DNA of 64,000 bases from DAOUKH01 sp965261455 (GCA_965261455.1 OZ253453.1:3515474-3579473), one strand, 5' to 3'; positions 1-8,719 are shown, numbered from the stretch's first letter. A program made the numbers and translations. The notes: generated by a model not told the origin, from the letters alone.

Positions 1-38
1 CGCTCCAGCGCCCCCCGCCAGCCAATTTTCCGCGCCAA

Positions 39-77
39 TGATACTTGACAGGCCTTGTCAAGGGGGTTTATCGTTAC
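39..77. repeat. Left copy of palindromic inverted-repeat element
   Basis: About 39 bases that recur, reverse-complemented, at 22594-22632 with two central mismatches. The core is a near-palindrome, CTTGACAGG-C-CTTGTCAAG at 44-62. Similarity to the right copy continues outward: GCCAATTTTC at 21-30 mirrors 22641-22650. It probably reaches the window's left edge. TTGACA (45-50) followed 18 bases later by TATCGT (69-74) resembles a promoter. Confidence 0.85.
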
Positions 78-83
78 CGTAGC

Positions 84-95
84 GAACATGTGTTC
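84..95 (+). promoter_or_regulatory. LexA-like operator (GAAC-N4-GTTC)
   Basis: GAACATGTGTTC is a perfect inverted GAAC/GTTC pair, the core of the Gram-positive-type LexA box (CGAAC-N4-GTTC). It sits about 10 bases after the TATCGT of the promoter-like element at 45-74, near the expected transcription start. The mirrored right-hand repeat has a weaker version (GAACATTAGTGC on the minus strand). That it binds LexA is inference; the nearest downstream gene is the orphan at 532. Confidence 0.45.
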
Positions 96-120
96 TCCGC
101 TGAGCGTCCCAAGGAATGCA

Positions 121-420
121 TGTTCCGCGCCTCCCGCAAGGGAGCGTGCACCTGCGCTGGGCCGCCCTCTAAGGTAGTCCCAGCGCCGCGCCTCCCGTAA
201 GGGAGCGTGCACCCGCGTTGGGCTGCCCTCTAAGGTAGTCCAGCGCCGCGCCTCCCGTAAGGGAGCGTGCACCCCGCGTCGGCAGACCCCCTTCGGGGGC
301 CTCCCCCGGCGCCGCGCCTCCCCGCGAGGGGAGTGTGCAACTGCGCCGGACCACCCATCAGTGCGTGTGCCGGCGCGCGCCTCCCCGCAAGGAGAGTGTG
401 CGACTGCGCCAGGCAAAGGC
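121..420. repeat. Five-unit array of hairpin repeats (left)
   Basis: Five units of about 60-68 bases. Each holds a conserved core, GCGCCTCCCGTAAGGGAGCG or a close variant, whose CTCCC/GGGAG arms form a short hairpin, followed by a GTGCAC-type motif. Units begin near 121, 181, 241, 306 and 371. The sequences between cores resemble one another, so these are not CRISPR spacers. The same array occurs in inverted orientation at 22264-22550. Nothing coding is seen between 1 and 531. Confidence 0.85.
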
Positions 421-531
421 CCTCCGGGGCCTTGCTTGGCGCGCCCCGCCCAAAGGTAGACGTGCGCCCAAAGCGCGCGCCCCGGCCCCTAGCGAAAGCC
501 TCGCGCCCCGCGAGGCGGAAAGGTGAGACTC

Positions 532-960
532 ATGCCCCACAAGCCCCGATCTTCCTCCCGCAAGCGGAAGATCACCGTCCGAGCGCGGCAGCGCATCTTC
601 CTCGATAGGTTCGCCGCCGTCGGCGTCATGACCCCAAGCGCCGATGCCGCCGGCCTCCCCCTCAAGACCATCGCCCAATGGCTCAATGATGACCGAGACT
701 TCCGGGAAGCCTTCGACGAGGCCAAGCTCCGCTTCCACGATCAGCTCGAAGAGGCAATCGTCAACCGAATCAATGGCGTCGATCAACGCAGGAACGACAA
801 CCTCCTGCGTTTCAAGACACAGGCCGAGCTCCCCGAAAAGTACGGCCGGCCGGGGAAGAAGCCCAAGGAGAGAGACCACCATTGTCTGACCTGGGACGAT
901 CTAGAGCGCATTACCGAAGAAGCCAACGCCGAAGCCGCATCCAGATCGCCCGCCGCCTAG
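532..960 (+). CDS. Phage terminase small-subunit-like DNA-binding protein
   Basis: A 142-residue basic protein. After a Lys/Arg-rich start, residues about 15-60 look like a homeodomain-type helix-turn-helix (TPSADAAGLPLKTIAQWLND), followed by a helical dimerisation-like segment. This is the arrangement of small terminase subunits and related phage or transposon DNA-binding proteins. The ATG at 532 is preferred because GGAAAGG lies about 9 bases upstream; the in-frame GTG at 523 has no room for a ribosome site. No large terminase, portal or capsid gene follows, so it is either a prophage remnant or a host-adopted regulator. Family assignment is by pattern only. Confidence 0.5.
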   Translation: MPHKPRSSSRKRKITVRARQRIFLDRFAAVGVMTPSADAAGLPLKTIAQWLNDDRDFREAFDEAKLRFHDQLEEAIVNRINGVDQRRNDNLLRFKTQAELPEKYGRPGKKPKERDHHCLTWDDLERITEEANAEAASRSPAA

Positions 961-1060
961 TCCTTTCTGCGAGACGGAGCGCATGCGCCTCCTGCAGGGG
1001 CGTCCCTTGTGGGCGGCTCCCGAGGAAGACTGAGAGTGGCCTCCGCCGCCCCGTTGGCGT

Positions 1061-2293
1061 CTATCGCGGAGGCGCCGAGAACACCAGCGCCGCGTTCTGC
1101 CCCCCGAAACCGAAGGCGTTGGACAGCACCAGCCGCAGCGAGCCCTGACGCGGAGCGCCCCGCACGCAGTCGATCGACAGGCCGTCGTCGAGGTGCTCGC
1201 AGTTGATCGTCGGAGGGACCGTTCCCGACACGATGGCCTTGACCGCCGCGACGGCTTGGGCCGCCCCCGAGGCGCCCAGCATGTGCCCCGTCATCGACTT
1301 CATCGCCGTGACCGGGAGGCCGCCCAACGCCTCGCCGAGAGCCGCGCCCAGCGCCCGCACCTCCGCGGCGTCGCCCGCTTGGGTGCCGGCGGCGTGGGCG
1401 AAGACGGCGCTCACCTCGCGGGGCTCCGCCTCCGCCTTCTCCAGCGCCCTCCCGATGGCGCGCGCCGCCGCCGCTCCGTCGGGATCGGGGCGTGTCTCGT
1501 GGAGGCCGTCGGTCGTCGCGCCGTAGCCGGCAAGCTCGGCGTAGACCCGCGCTCCGCGTCGCCGCGCGTGCTCGAGGTCCTCCAGCACCAACGCCGCGGC
1601 CCCCTCTGCGAGCACGAACCCATCGCGGTCGCGGTCGAAGGGCCTGCAGGCGCGCTCCGGCTCATCGTTGCGGCGCGACAGCGCTCCCAGCGCGTCGTCC
1701 CCGGCCAGGGTTAGCGGCGTCACGCACGCCTCGGCGGCCCCCGCCAGCATCACCGACGCGTCGCCCCGCCGCACGATCTCCGCCGCCTCGCCGATGGCGT
1801 GGCCGCCCGTGGCGCACGCCGACGCGATGGCGAAGCCCGGCCCCCGCAGGTCCAGCAGCATCGCCGCCTGCGCCGCCGCCATGTTGCTCAGCATCCGCGG
1901 GATCAGGAAGGGGCTCACTCCCTTGGCCCCCGCGCCGAGCGCCGACGCGGCCTCCAGGGCCGAGCTCTCGCCCCCGTGGCTCGATCCGAGCACCAGACCC
2001 GCTTCGTAGGGGTCATGGCCTTCGATGCCGGCGTCACGCCACGCCTCCAGCGCCGCGGCGGCGCCGAACCAGGCGTAGCGGTCGAAGCGCCGCGCCCGCC
2101 GCCGTTCGACCTCGGCGGGCGGCTCGAAGCCGACGACCTCGCCGGCGATGCGGACGGGAAACGCCGAGGCGTCGAACAGGGTGATGGGACGGACACCGGA
2201 GCGCCCCGCACAGAGGGCCGCCCAAAAGCCGGCCACGCCGGTGCCCACCGGGCTGACCACGCCCAAGCCGGTGACCGCGACCCTACGGCTCAT
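1061..2293 (-). CDS. fabF: Beta-ketoacyl-[acyl-carrier-protein] synthase II family protein
   Basis: 410 residues, standard KAS II length. The condensing-enzyme triad is visible: Cys in ASACATGGHA (about residue 159), His in FAHAAGTQAGD (about 299) and His in KSMTGHMLGASG (about 337), with C-terminal NAFGFGGQNAALVF. It would catalyse chain-extending Claisen condensation of acyl-ACP with malonyl-ACP. ATG 2293 gives the canonical MSRRVAVTGLGVVSP start; an in-frame GTG at 2314 is possible. It is last in a minus-strand run after pepN, with a dispersed palindrome in the 55-base gap. No fabD, fabG or acpP is adjacent, so it may be an extra or specialised synthase. Confidence 0.85.
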   Translation of the reverse strand: MSRRVAVTGLGVVSPVGTGVAGFWAALCAGRSGVRPITLFDASAFPVRIAGEVVGFEPPAEVERRRARRFDRYAWFGAAAALEAWRDAGIEGHDPYEAGLVLGSSHGGESSALEAASALGAGAKGVSPFLIPRMLSNMAAAQAAMLLDLRGPGFAIASACATGGHAIGEAAEIVRRGDASVMLAGAAEACVTPLTLAGDDALGALSRRNDEPERACRPFDRDRDGFVLAEGAAALVLEDLEHARRRGARVYAELAGYGATTDGLHETRPDPDGAAAARAIGRALEKAEAEPREVSAVFAHAAGTQAGDAAEVRALGAALGEALGGLPVTAMKSMTGHMLGASGAAQAVAAVKAIVSGTVPPTINCEHLDDGLSIDCVRGAPRQGSLRLVLSNAFGFGGQNAALVFSAPPR

Positions 2294-2314
2294 GTCCGCA
2301 ACGCCACCACACAC

Positions 2315-2345
2315 CTCTCCCCCTCGGGGGAGACTGAGAGAGGGC
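2315..2345. repeat. Dispersed G/C palindrome of the CTCCCCC-GGGGGAG family
   Basis: CTCTCCCCCTCGGGGGAGAC followed by TGAGAG forms a strong hairpin in the pepN-fabF gap. Related palindromes with the same TCTCAGTCTCCC shoulder lie near 22726, 22950 and 28282, so this is an interspersed repeat family. It could attenuate transcription into fabF. Confidence 0.6.
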
Positions 2346-2348
2346 CGT

Positions 2349-4931
2349 CTACCCCCGCTCCGACAGCCACGCCGCGGTCTCGCCGCGGTTCAACTCCAGC
2401 CAGCGGGCGTTCAGTTCGATGCGCTCCAGCGTCTGCCGGACCGCGCGCGCCGCCGACGGCGCTGGGTTCGACTCGAAGAAGTCGCGCACGTCGTCGCGGC
2501 GGGCCGCCGTGGTGAACCCCCCGCCCACCGACACCAGCCGGGCGATCGCGAACCCGCCCGCGCCGTAGCGCCGGTCGAGCTCGCCCCAGTTGCTCTTGAT
2601 GAACTCCCACGCCAGGTCGCGCCCCTTCAGGTTCCCCGCCAGCGACACGATCACCAGCACCGCGTCTTGAATCCGGACCTCGTCCGTCAGCGAGCGTTCC
2701 AGCGTCTCCGCCAATAGCGCCTCGTCCTCGAAGCGGGTAAGTGCCCCAAGGAGCCGCATCTTCTCCTCGCTCAGCGTGGCCGCCTTCGCCAGCTTCCACA
2801 GCTGATCGTAGGCCTCGCGGCCCCCGTACTGGGCGGCCAGACTGAAGACGACCGCTCGCACGTCGGGGTGAACGCTCGACTCGTCGTGCAGATAGCGCTC
2901 GAAGCGCCCGCGTGCCTCATCGGCGAGCGCGGCATCGCCGTAGTAGCCGCGCTGCCCCAGCACCGTGCTCCGGCGCAGCGATTCGAGGTGCCCCTCGCCG
3001 GGCCCCGCGTCCCAGCCGACCTCGCCCGCGATGCGCTCGAACAGACCGCCGGCGAACCGCCGGTACGCCGCCAGCGAAGGCTCGTCGGCGAGCAGCGTTT
3101 CAAAGCCGCGCAGGTTGCTTGCCAGGTCGCCCCATACCGTGGCGTCGTCCTCCCCCGCGTACGCGCCCGCCGCGTTAAGGAAGTGGGTCGCGGGCGCGAT
3201 GCCCGCGCGCATCAGGGCGTAGGCGTCGTTCTGCACACCCAAGCGGTCGGACGCGGAGAAGGCCTTGTCGGCCACCGCCCCGCACAGTCGCTCCCAGTCC
3301 TCGGCCTCATAGTTCACCCGGTAGAAACCCGTCTGCCCGGCGTTGACCTTGATCCAGCCGTCGCCCGCGGGGACGTCGATCTTGCCCTCCCGCGCGCTCA
3401 GCAGCGACGTCTGCAACTCGCCCCCGTGCGTCAGCGCCAGCACCGGCGTCTCCCACAGCGAGGGATCGTCCTTGCCGCCGCCAAGCAGGTGGCTGTAGAG
3501 GAAGCGGCGCTGCGAAAGCCCGACCCGCGTGCCGTCGCCGGAGCGCTCCGCCTTGACGTCGACGACGGGGTAGCCCATCTGCTGCGTCCAACTGTTCATG
3601 ATCCGCGTGACGGGCTCGCCGCTCGCCGCCTCCAACGCGTTCCAGAGATGAGCCGTGCGGGCGTTGGCGTACTGATGCTCGTCGATGTAGGCCCGCAGCC
3701 CGCCGCGGAAGGTGTCCGCACCAAGGTATTGCTCCAGCATCCGGAGCACGGAGCCGCCCTTGCTGTAGCTGATCGCGTCGAAGATCTCCCGGATCTCCGC
3801 GGGGTCTTTGACCGGCACCTCAATGGGGTGCGAGCTTTCCAAGCCGTCGAGGCTGAGCGCCGCGTTGGTGTCCTGGCTCACGAACTGCGTCCACATCCGC
3901 CACTCGGGGAACAGCACGTCGACGCCCTTGTCCCCCATCCACGAAGCGAAGCTCTCGTTGAGCCACAGGTCGTCCCACCACTCCATCGTCACCAGGTCGC
4001 CGAACCACATGTGCGCCATCTCGTGCGAGACGACCTGCATGATGCGCTGACGGGCCGCCGACGCCGAGTTGCCTTCCTCGAACAGCAGCGCCGTCTCGCG
4101 GTAGATGATGCAGCCCCAGTTCTCCATCGCCCCCGCCGCGAAGTCGGGGACCGCCACGTGGTCCATCTTGGGCAGCGGGTAGGGGATGCCGAAGTAGTCG
4201 TTGAAATAGCCGAGGAGCTTGACGGAGTTTTCCAGCGCGAACCGCCCCTGCTCCTCCTTGCCCCGCGTGGTGAATACCCGCACCAGCGTTCCGCCGGGCC
4301 CGGTGGCCTCGACCGACGCCAGGTCGCCCACGACAAAGGCCAGCAGATAGGTGGACATCTTCGGAGTCTCTTGGAACCGCACCGTCTTGAGCGGCCCCTC
4401 GACCGACTCCATCGCCACGGGCATGTTGGACAGCGTCGTCAGTTCCTTCGGCGCCGTCAGGGTGACCTCGAACGTGGCCTTCAGCGACGGCTCGTCCCAG
4501 CAGGGGAAAGCCCGCCGTGCGTCCGTGGCCTCGAACTGCGTCGTCGCCATGTAGCGCTTTTCGCCGGTCTCGTCGACGTACTCGCTGCGGTAGAAGCCGC
4601 GAAGCTGATCGTTGAGCACGCCGGTGAAGACGCAGGCCAGGGAGGCCCGCCCCGCCGGAAGTGTCTCGCCGAAGGAGAAGACCGCGGTCTCCTCCTCCTC
4701 GTGAGTCTCGATCGACGCCTCAACGCTCCGGCCATCGGCCAACGTCGCCACGACCGACGCGATCTCGAGCTCGGCGGCGTTGAGCGTGATGCGCTCCGTC
4801 GCCTCCAGCACCTCGATCTCGATGCTCACCGCCCCCTCGAACGTGAAGGCATCGAGGTCGGGCGCCAGATCGATGGCGTAGCGAAGCGGCTTGACGTTCC
4901 CGGGCAGTTTCTTGACGTCGCTCTCGTTCAC
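2349..4931 (-). CDS. pepN: M1 family aminopeptidase (aminopeptidase N)
   Basis: 860 residues. A cytosolic zinc metallopeptidase that removes N-terminal residues from peptides. The substrate-binding GAMEN motif occurs in AAGAMENWGCIIYRE near residue 267; zinc motif HEMAH near 302 is followed by NES (zinc-ligand Glu near 325). An N-terminal beta-sheet domain and a long helical ERAP1-like C-terminal domain complete the family architecture. GTG 4931 is preferred: AAGGAG lies six bases upstream, and the longer frame would run into the upstream LLM gene. It follows that gene by 10 bases, so they are probably co-transcribed. Confidence 0.93.
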   Translation of the reverse strand: MNESDVKKLPGNVKPLRYAIDLAPDLDAFTFEGAVSIEIEVLEATERITLNAAELEIASVVATLADGRSVEASIETHEEEETAVFSFGETLPAGRASLACVFTGVLNDQLRGFYRSEYVDETGEKRYMATTQFEATDARRAFPCWDEPSLKATFEVTLTAPKELTTLSNMPVAMESVEGPLKTVRFQETPKMSTYLLAFVVGDLASVEATGPGGTLVRVFTTRGKEEQGRFALENSVKLLGYFNDYFGIPYPLPKMDHVAVPDFAAGAMENWGCIIYRETALLFEEGNSASAARQRIMQVVSHEMAHMWFGDLVTMEWWDDLWLNESFASWMGDKGVDVLFPEWRMWTQFVSQDTNAALSLDGLESSHPIEVPVKDPAEIREIFDAISYSKGGSVLRMLEQYLGADTFRGGLRAYIDEHQYANARTAHLWNALEAASGEPVTRIMNSWTQQMGYPVVDVKAERSGDGTRVGLSQRRFLYSHLLGGGKDDPSLWETPVLALTHGGELQTSLLSAREGKIDVPAGDGWIKVNAGQTGFYRVNYEAEDWERLCGAVADKAFSASDRLGVQNDAYALMRAGIAPATHFLNAAGAYAGEDDATVWGDLASNLRGFETLLADEPSLAAYRRFAGGLFERIAGEVGWDAGPGEGHLESLRRSTVLGQRGYYGDAALADEARGRFERYLHDESSVHPDVRAVVFSLAAQYGGREAYDQLWKLAKAATLSEEKMRLLGALTRFEDEALLAETLERSLTDEVRIQDAVLVIVSLAGNLKGRDLAWEFIKSNWGELDRRYGAGGFAIARLVSVGGGFTTAARRDDVRDFFESNPAPSAARAVRQTLERIELNARWLELNRGETAAWLSERG

Positions 4932-4941
4932 CACGGTCTCC

Positions 4942-5952
4942 TTAGCCTCGGAAGGCGGCCACCACGCCGGCAATGCTCGCGTCGTTCGCTCCCGGCGCGG
5001 GGTTGAAGGTGACCCGGTTGACCACACCGCCCCAGCGCTCCTCGAAGCGGTCGGCGATGTCGTCGTAGCGCCCCACCGTGACGAACGTGTCGAACATCTC
5101 CTCGGTCACCAGCTCCGCCATCTCGTCCCACTTGCCCTGCTTGGACAGCCGGTGCATCTCGACGGCCTCCTCGGTCCAGCCGTGCAGACTCATGACGCCG
5201 CGGTAGGCCGGCGTCGAGCCGTAGAACGAGATGCGGCGGCGCATGGCGGGCCGCTGCTCCTCGATCTCCTCCTCGTTCGCCCCGGCGATGTAGAACCCCT
5301 GCCCCACGAGATCGAAGTCGTCGAAGGTGCGGCCCGCCTTGGACAGACCCGCCTCGATGTGCGGCAGGATCACCTCCCGCGCATACCTTGGCGTGTTGAA
5401 CGAATGCATGCGCAGGCCGTCGCAGATCTCACCGGACAGGCGCAGGTTGTAGGGATTCAAGGCCGAGATGTAGACCGGTATCCGGGGGTGCTCAATGGGC
5501 TCGGGAGTGAACAGCGGATTCGTCAAGCTGAACTGATAGAAATCGCCGGCGAAGTCGAGCTTAGTCCCGTTCTGCCAGCAGTCCCAGATATGACGCAGGG
5601 CCGCGATATACTCCCGCAGACGCGGGCCGGGCGAGTCCCACGCCACGCTGAACCGCCGCTCGATGTGCGCCTTGATCTGCGTCCCCAGGCCCAGCAGCAG
5701 CCGGCCCTTGGTGAACTCCTGCACGTCCCAAGCCTCGTAGGCCACCACCATCGGGCTTCGGGGGAAGGCGATGAGCACCGACGTGCACAGCGTCAGGCGG
5801 CTCGTATGCTCCCCGGCCAGCACGAGCCGGAAGAACGGGTCGTGGCTCGTCTCACCCGACGAGACGCCGTCGTAGCCGAGCGCCTCGGCGCGTTTCGCCT
5901 CCGCGATCACGCCCTCCAGCGTCTTCGATGCCAGCGTGTACTCGACTTTCAT
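4942..5952 (-). CDS. LLM class flavin/F420-dependent oxidoreductase
   Basis: 336 residues with the TIM-barrel pattern of luciferase-like enzymes. Visible features are an N-terminal MKVEYTLASKTLEGVIAEAK, a GETSHDPFF segment, RLTLCTSVLIAFPRSP, FTKGRLLLGLGTQIKAHIERRF, and a late HPRIPVYISALNPYNLRL. The segment order is typical of the MSMEG_2256/TIGR03617-like subgroup, many of which use coenzyme F420. The substrate is unknown. Its ATG overlaps the stop of the small membrane protein upstream (ATGA, 5949-5952), suggesting translational coupling. It is one of four LLM genes in the window. Confidence 0.88.
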   Translation of the reverse strand: MKVEYTLASKTLEGVIAEAKRAEALGYDGVSSGETSHDPFFRLVLAGEHTSRLTLCTSVLIAFPRSPMVVAYEAWDVQEFTKGRLLLGLGTQIKAHIERRFSVAWDSPGPRLREYIAALRHIWDCWQNGTKLDFAGDFYQFSLTNPLFTPEPIEHPRIPVYISALNPYNLRLSGEICDGLRMHSFNTPRYAREVILPHIEAGLSKAGRTFDDFDLVGQGFYIAGANEEEIEEQRPAMRRRISFYGSTPAYRGVMSLHGWTEEAVEMHRLSKQGKWDEMAELVTEEMFDTFVTVGRYDDIADRFEERWGGVVNRVTFNPAPGANDASIAGVVAAFRG

Positions 5953-6248
5953 ACGGCCTCAGACTGGTCGTCCTCCGGCTCCATGGGCGGTTCCGTAGGC
6001 GCCAGCGCCCTGTCCGCAGTCATGAATTTTACGATAGGGGGAACGAGGGCCATCCCGAGCCCCAACATGAGTAGGAAAGCAGCGAAAGCGATAACCCCCC
6101 TTTCGGCGAAGAACCATCCTTTGCTGAATAACCCCGCCCAAGCCCTCGCCATGTGCACCGCCGAAGTTCCCACGAAGATCACGCATGTCCCGAGCACCGC
6201 TAGGCCGATTCCGTAGACGAATTGTGTGTTTATGGCTATCTTCACCAT
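5949..6248 (-). CDS. Small two-helix membrane protein of unknown function
   Basis: 99 residues with two hydrophobic spans (about residues 11-32, FVYGIGLAVLGTCVIFVGTS, and 55-75, GVIAFAAFLLMLGLGMALVP) and an acidic, proline-containing C-tail (EPPMEPEDDQSEAV). ATG 6248 was chosen because the first residues (MVKIAINTQF) lead directly into the membrane segment; an in-frame GTG at 6278 would add ten residues. It lies 36 bases after the MFS gene and overlaps the LLM gene by four bases. I do not recognise a family. The context suggests a membrane accessory to the transporter or oxidoreductase. Confidence 0.65.
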   Translation of the reverse strand: MVKIAINTQFVYGIGLAVLGTCVIFVGTSAVHMARAWAGLFSKGWFFAERGVIAFAAFLLMLGLGMALVPPIVKFMTADRALAPTEPPMEPEDDQSEAV

Positions 6249-6284
6249 CGAAGGTTGGGGCGCACGGGAGCATAGCACAAGGGC

Positions 6285-7604
6285 TCACGCTGACCGCGGT
6301 GCCTTGCGCGAGCTCAACGCCGCCAACGTTAGGACGGCGATCGACGCCAGCATGATGAAGGAAATCCACCAGATCAGGTCGTAGCTGCCCGTCCTGTCGA
6401 AGGCGAACCCCGCCGCGAGTGGGCCGAACGCGTTGGACGTCATGTTGAACGCCATCACCACCCCCCGAATGGCGCCGAGCGCTTCGCGTCCGAAGTACAC
6501 CGGCCACACCAGTTGGTGCAACGTCGTATTCATCCCGAAGGTGATCCCGTACGCCGCCGCCCAGAGGAATGCCGCCGGTGCGCCGCCGACTGCCAGCAAC
6601 AACAGCAAGCTCCCCGCCAGCCCCGCGTAGGCGGCGGCCAGCATCGGTTTCAACGGGACACGGTCGGCGATGAACCCCGTGGTGAATCCGCCGAGGAGCG
6701 TGCAGGCGGCCCACGCCGCCAGCACCAAGGTACCCACCGACGCGCCGATCCCTGTGTCGTCGAGATAGGCGATCAGGTGAAAGTTGACCGCCGCGCCCAC
6801 GAAGAATGTCACCGTGGTGACCACCAGCAGGACGTAGAAGGGCCGGGTGGAGGCAGCCTCCCGGAGCGTGTAGCTCCGCTCCTCCCGCGCCGCCTCCGGC
6901 ATCCGGCCCGTCCCCTCGGCGAACGGGCCGCGTCGTGGAGGGCCTGCGTCGCCGTCGGGCCGCAGCCCCATATCCTCGGGGCGGCGGCGTAGGAAGAGCA
7001 GGCTGGGCAGGAACCCCACCGCCCATGCCACGATCCCCACAGAGAACATCGCCAGGCGCCAGTTGCTCGCCGCAAGGATGGCCTGGGCATACACCGGTGT
7101 GAGCCCGTTCCCGAAGCGTAGGCCCATTCCCGAAAGAGCGATGGCTTGGCCGCGCTTGCGCACGAACCACATCGGCGTGCTCACCTGCATCCCGAGGTTC
7201 ACCACGCCCTGGACCACGACGCGCCCGACGATGGTCGCGAGGTAGAAGTGCCACAGCGCGCCGATCTGGGAGAGCGCGGCGATGCTTCCCCCGATCACGA
7301 CGAAGCCGACCGTCACCATCCAACGCGGCCCGTAGCGGTCGAGGAACGGCCCCACGAAGATCGCCGCCAGCCCGCCGACGATGGTGCCGATGGTGTTCGC
7401 CCCCGCGAAGGTCGCCCGCGACCAGCCGAACTCCTCCGTGATGGGCTTGATGAAGACCCCGATGGTCGGGTTGAACTGCCCCGCCATCGCAAAGCCGGCC
7501 GCCGCCACGACGGCGACGATCACCCAGCCGTAAAACAGCTTCTTCTTTCTCTTGATACGGAGTCCTCGCCAGGGCAGGGTGAAGCAGGGGAGCCGCGCAA
7601 TCAT
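6285..7604 (-). CDS. MFS transporter (oxalate/formate or monocarboxylate type)
   Basis: About 439 residues and 12 predicted membrane helices in two halves joined by a polar loop (PRRGPFAEGTGRMPEAAREE). The start KKKLFYGWVIVAVVAAAGFA and motif-A-like DRYGPRWMVTVG are typical of MFS members resembling oxalate:formate antiporters and monocarboxylate carriers. It would move a small carboxylate across the inner membrane. ATG 7604 is a compromise; no strong ribosome site is visible and the true start may lie nearer the KRKKK stretch. First gene of the minus-strand MFS / membrane protein / LLM / pepN / fabF run. Confidence 0.85.
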   Translation of the reverse strand: MIARLPCFTLPWRGLRIKRKKKLFYGWVIVAVVAAAGFAMAGQFNPTIGVFIKPITEEFGWSRATFAGANTIGTIVGGLAAIFVGPFLDRYGPRWMVTVGFVVIGGSIAALSQIGALWHFYLATIVGRVVVQGVVNLGMQVSTPMWFVRKRGQAIALSGMGLRFGNGLTPVYAQAILAASNWRLAMFSVGIVAWAVGFLPSLLFLRRRPEDMGLRPDGDAGPPRRGPFAEGTGRMPEAAREERSYTLREAASTRPFYVLLVVTTVTFFVGAAVNFHLIAYLDDTGIGASVGTLVLAAWAACTLLGGFTTGFIADRVPLKPMLAAAYAGLAGSLLLLLAVGGAPAAFLWAAAYGITFGMNTTLHQLVWPVYFGREALGAIRGVVMAFNMTSNAFGPLAAGFAFDRTGSYDLIWWISFIMLASIAVLTLAALSSRKAPRSA

Positions 7605-7990
7605 ACAAGACCCACTGTTGACGCGGCCCGCGCCCGCCATTCCCGCGGAATGCAGCGCCGCCCGCCATAAACCTCGCTCCCCGTGGGAGATGGCTGCGAT
7701 GCAATCGATACGGACTCATCGTCGATGGGTATCGCCAGGGTGCTACCGCCGCTATCGTAAGGTGGACCGCAGGCTCTTGGCGGCGTGCTTCCCAGCCGCC
7801 AAGAGCGCTTCGATTTGCCTGCCGGACCGGCTCTGCCTCCCGGCCCTGGTCCAGGCGCATAGGCCAATCTAACAGGGGCATGGTTGCAGGCTCCGGCTTG
7901 CGCATCCGGTTAAAGGCGTCGCAGTACGGAAGAACGCCTGGACGAATTGGCGAGTCAAATCGTTGAACTCGTCCGACGAAGGAGCGGGCG
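7605..7990. other. Non-coding gap with one perfect hairpin
   Basis: 386 bases between divergent genes with no convincing ORF. It carries an 11-base perfect inverted repeat, CTCTTGGCGGC (7774-7784) and GCCGCCAAGAG (7795-7805), with a 10-base loop. No T-tract follows on either strand, so it is not an obvious terminator. The peptidase ribosome site AAGGAGCG lies at the right end. Confidence 0.6.
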
Positions 7991-8719
7991 TTGACAGAAC
8001 GGGACCACATTCGTTTCGGCGACACGACCATCGAGTACCGGGTGCGCCGCAGCAAGCGTCGCAGGAAGACGGTCCAAATCACGGTGGACGGCGGCGGCGT
8101 ACAGATCGCTGCGCCCACGACGACGACGGGTAAAGAGCTACGGGCCATCGTGCGCAAGCGCGCGCCTTGGATCATCAGTCACGCGTCCGGGGTATCGTTG
8201 AAGGCGGCGCCGAAGCGCTTCGTCAGCGGCGAGACGCTGCCGTACCTGGGGCGCAACGTCCGCATGATCGTGGAGCGCGCCGACGTGCGCTCACCGGAGG
8301 TCCGCTTCGACCATTGGCACTTCAGGGTCGCCGCGCCGCACGGCCTCGACGACGGTGAACGCTCCGAACGAATCCGGCACGCCGTCGTCAGGTGGTACCG
8401 GGCCCGAGCCGCCGAACGGCTGCCGGCGAGCGTCGAGCGCTGGTGGCCCCGCCTCGCCCGAGGGACGAAGCCGCGCGTCCTCATCCGCGACCAGCGCCAA
8501 CGCTGGGGGAGCTGCGCTCCCGATGGCACGCTACGCTTCAACTGGCGCACCATGATGTTGGAGCCTGCCCTCACTGAGTACGTGGTCGTCCATGAGCTGG
8601 CCCACCTGACGCACCGGAACCACTCGGCGGAGTTTTGGGAGCTGGTGTCCGCCGCGATGCCGGACGCGCAGGGACGTCGTCGGCGCCTGCGCGAGGAAGG
8701 TCGCGCGCTCCCTCTGTGA
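7991..8719 (+). CDS. YgjP/SprT-like zinc metallopeptidase (DUF45)
   Basis: 242 residues. A basic N-terminal half (VRRSKRRRKTVQITVDGGGV) matches the strand-rich start of YgjP-like proteins. The zinc site is VVHELAHLTHRNHSAEFW: HELAH at about residues 201-205 plus a third His near 211. RWGSCAPDGTLRFNWR just before it is the family's conserved WGSC block. It starts at TTG 7991, with AAGGAGCG about five bases upstream. It is probably a soluble protein; the physiological substrate of the family is not settled. It stands alone, divergent from the MFS run. Confidence 0.88.
   Translation: MTERDHIRFGDTTIEYRVRRSKRRRKTVQITVDGGGVQIAAPTTTTGKELRAIVRKRAPWIISHASGVSLKAAPKRFVSGETLPYLGRNVRMIVERADVRSPEVRFDHWHFRVAAPHGLDDGERSERIRHAVVRWYRARAAERLPASVERWWPRLARGTKPRVLIRDQRQRWGSCAPDGTLRFNWRTMMLEPALTEYVVVHELAHLTHRNHSAEFWELVSAAMPDAQGRRRRLREEGRALPL

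Noticed and set aside
121..420. Possible CRISPR array
   Set aside because: The interspaces are related to each other, unit length drifts, a mirrored copy exists at 22264-22550, and no cas gene is present.
2868..5006. 712-codon plus-strand open frame across pepN
   Set aside because: Antisense shadow with Arg/His/Gly-rich composition; pepN on the other strand has complete family motifs.
7774..7805. Hairpin as a terminator of the MFS or peptidase gene
   Set aside because: It lies upstream of both divergent genes and has no T-tract on either side.
5959..8175. 738-codon minus-strand frame overlapping MFS and peptidase genes
   Set aside because: Composition is low-complexity and it overlaps clearly recognisable genes in other frames.
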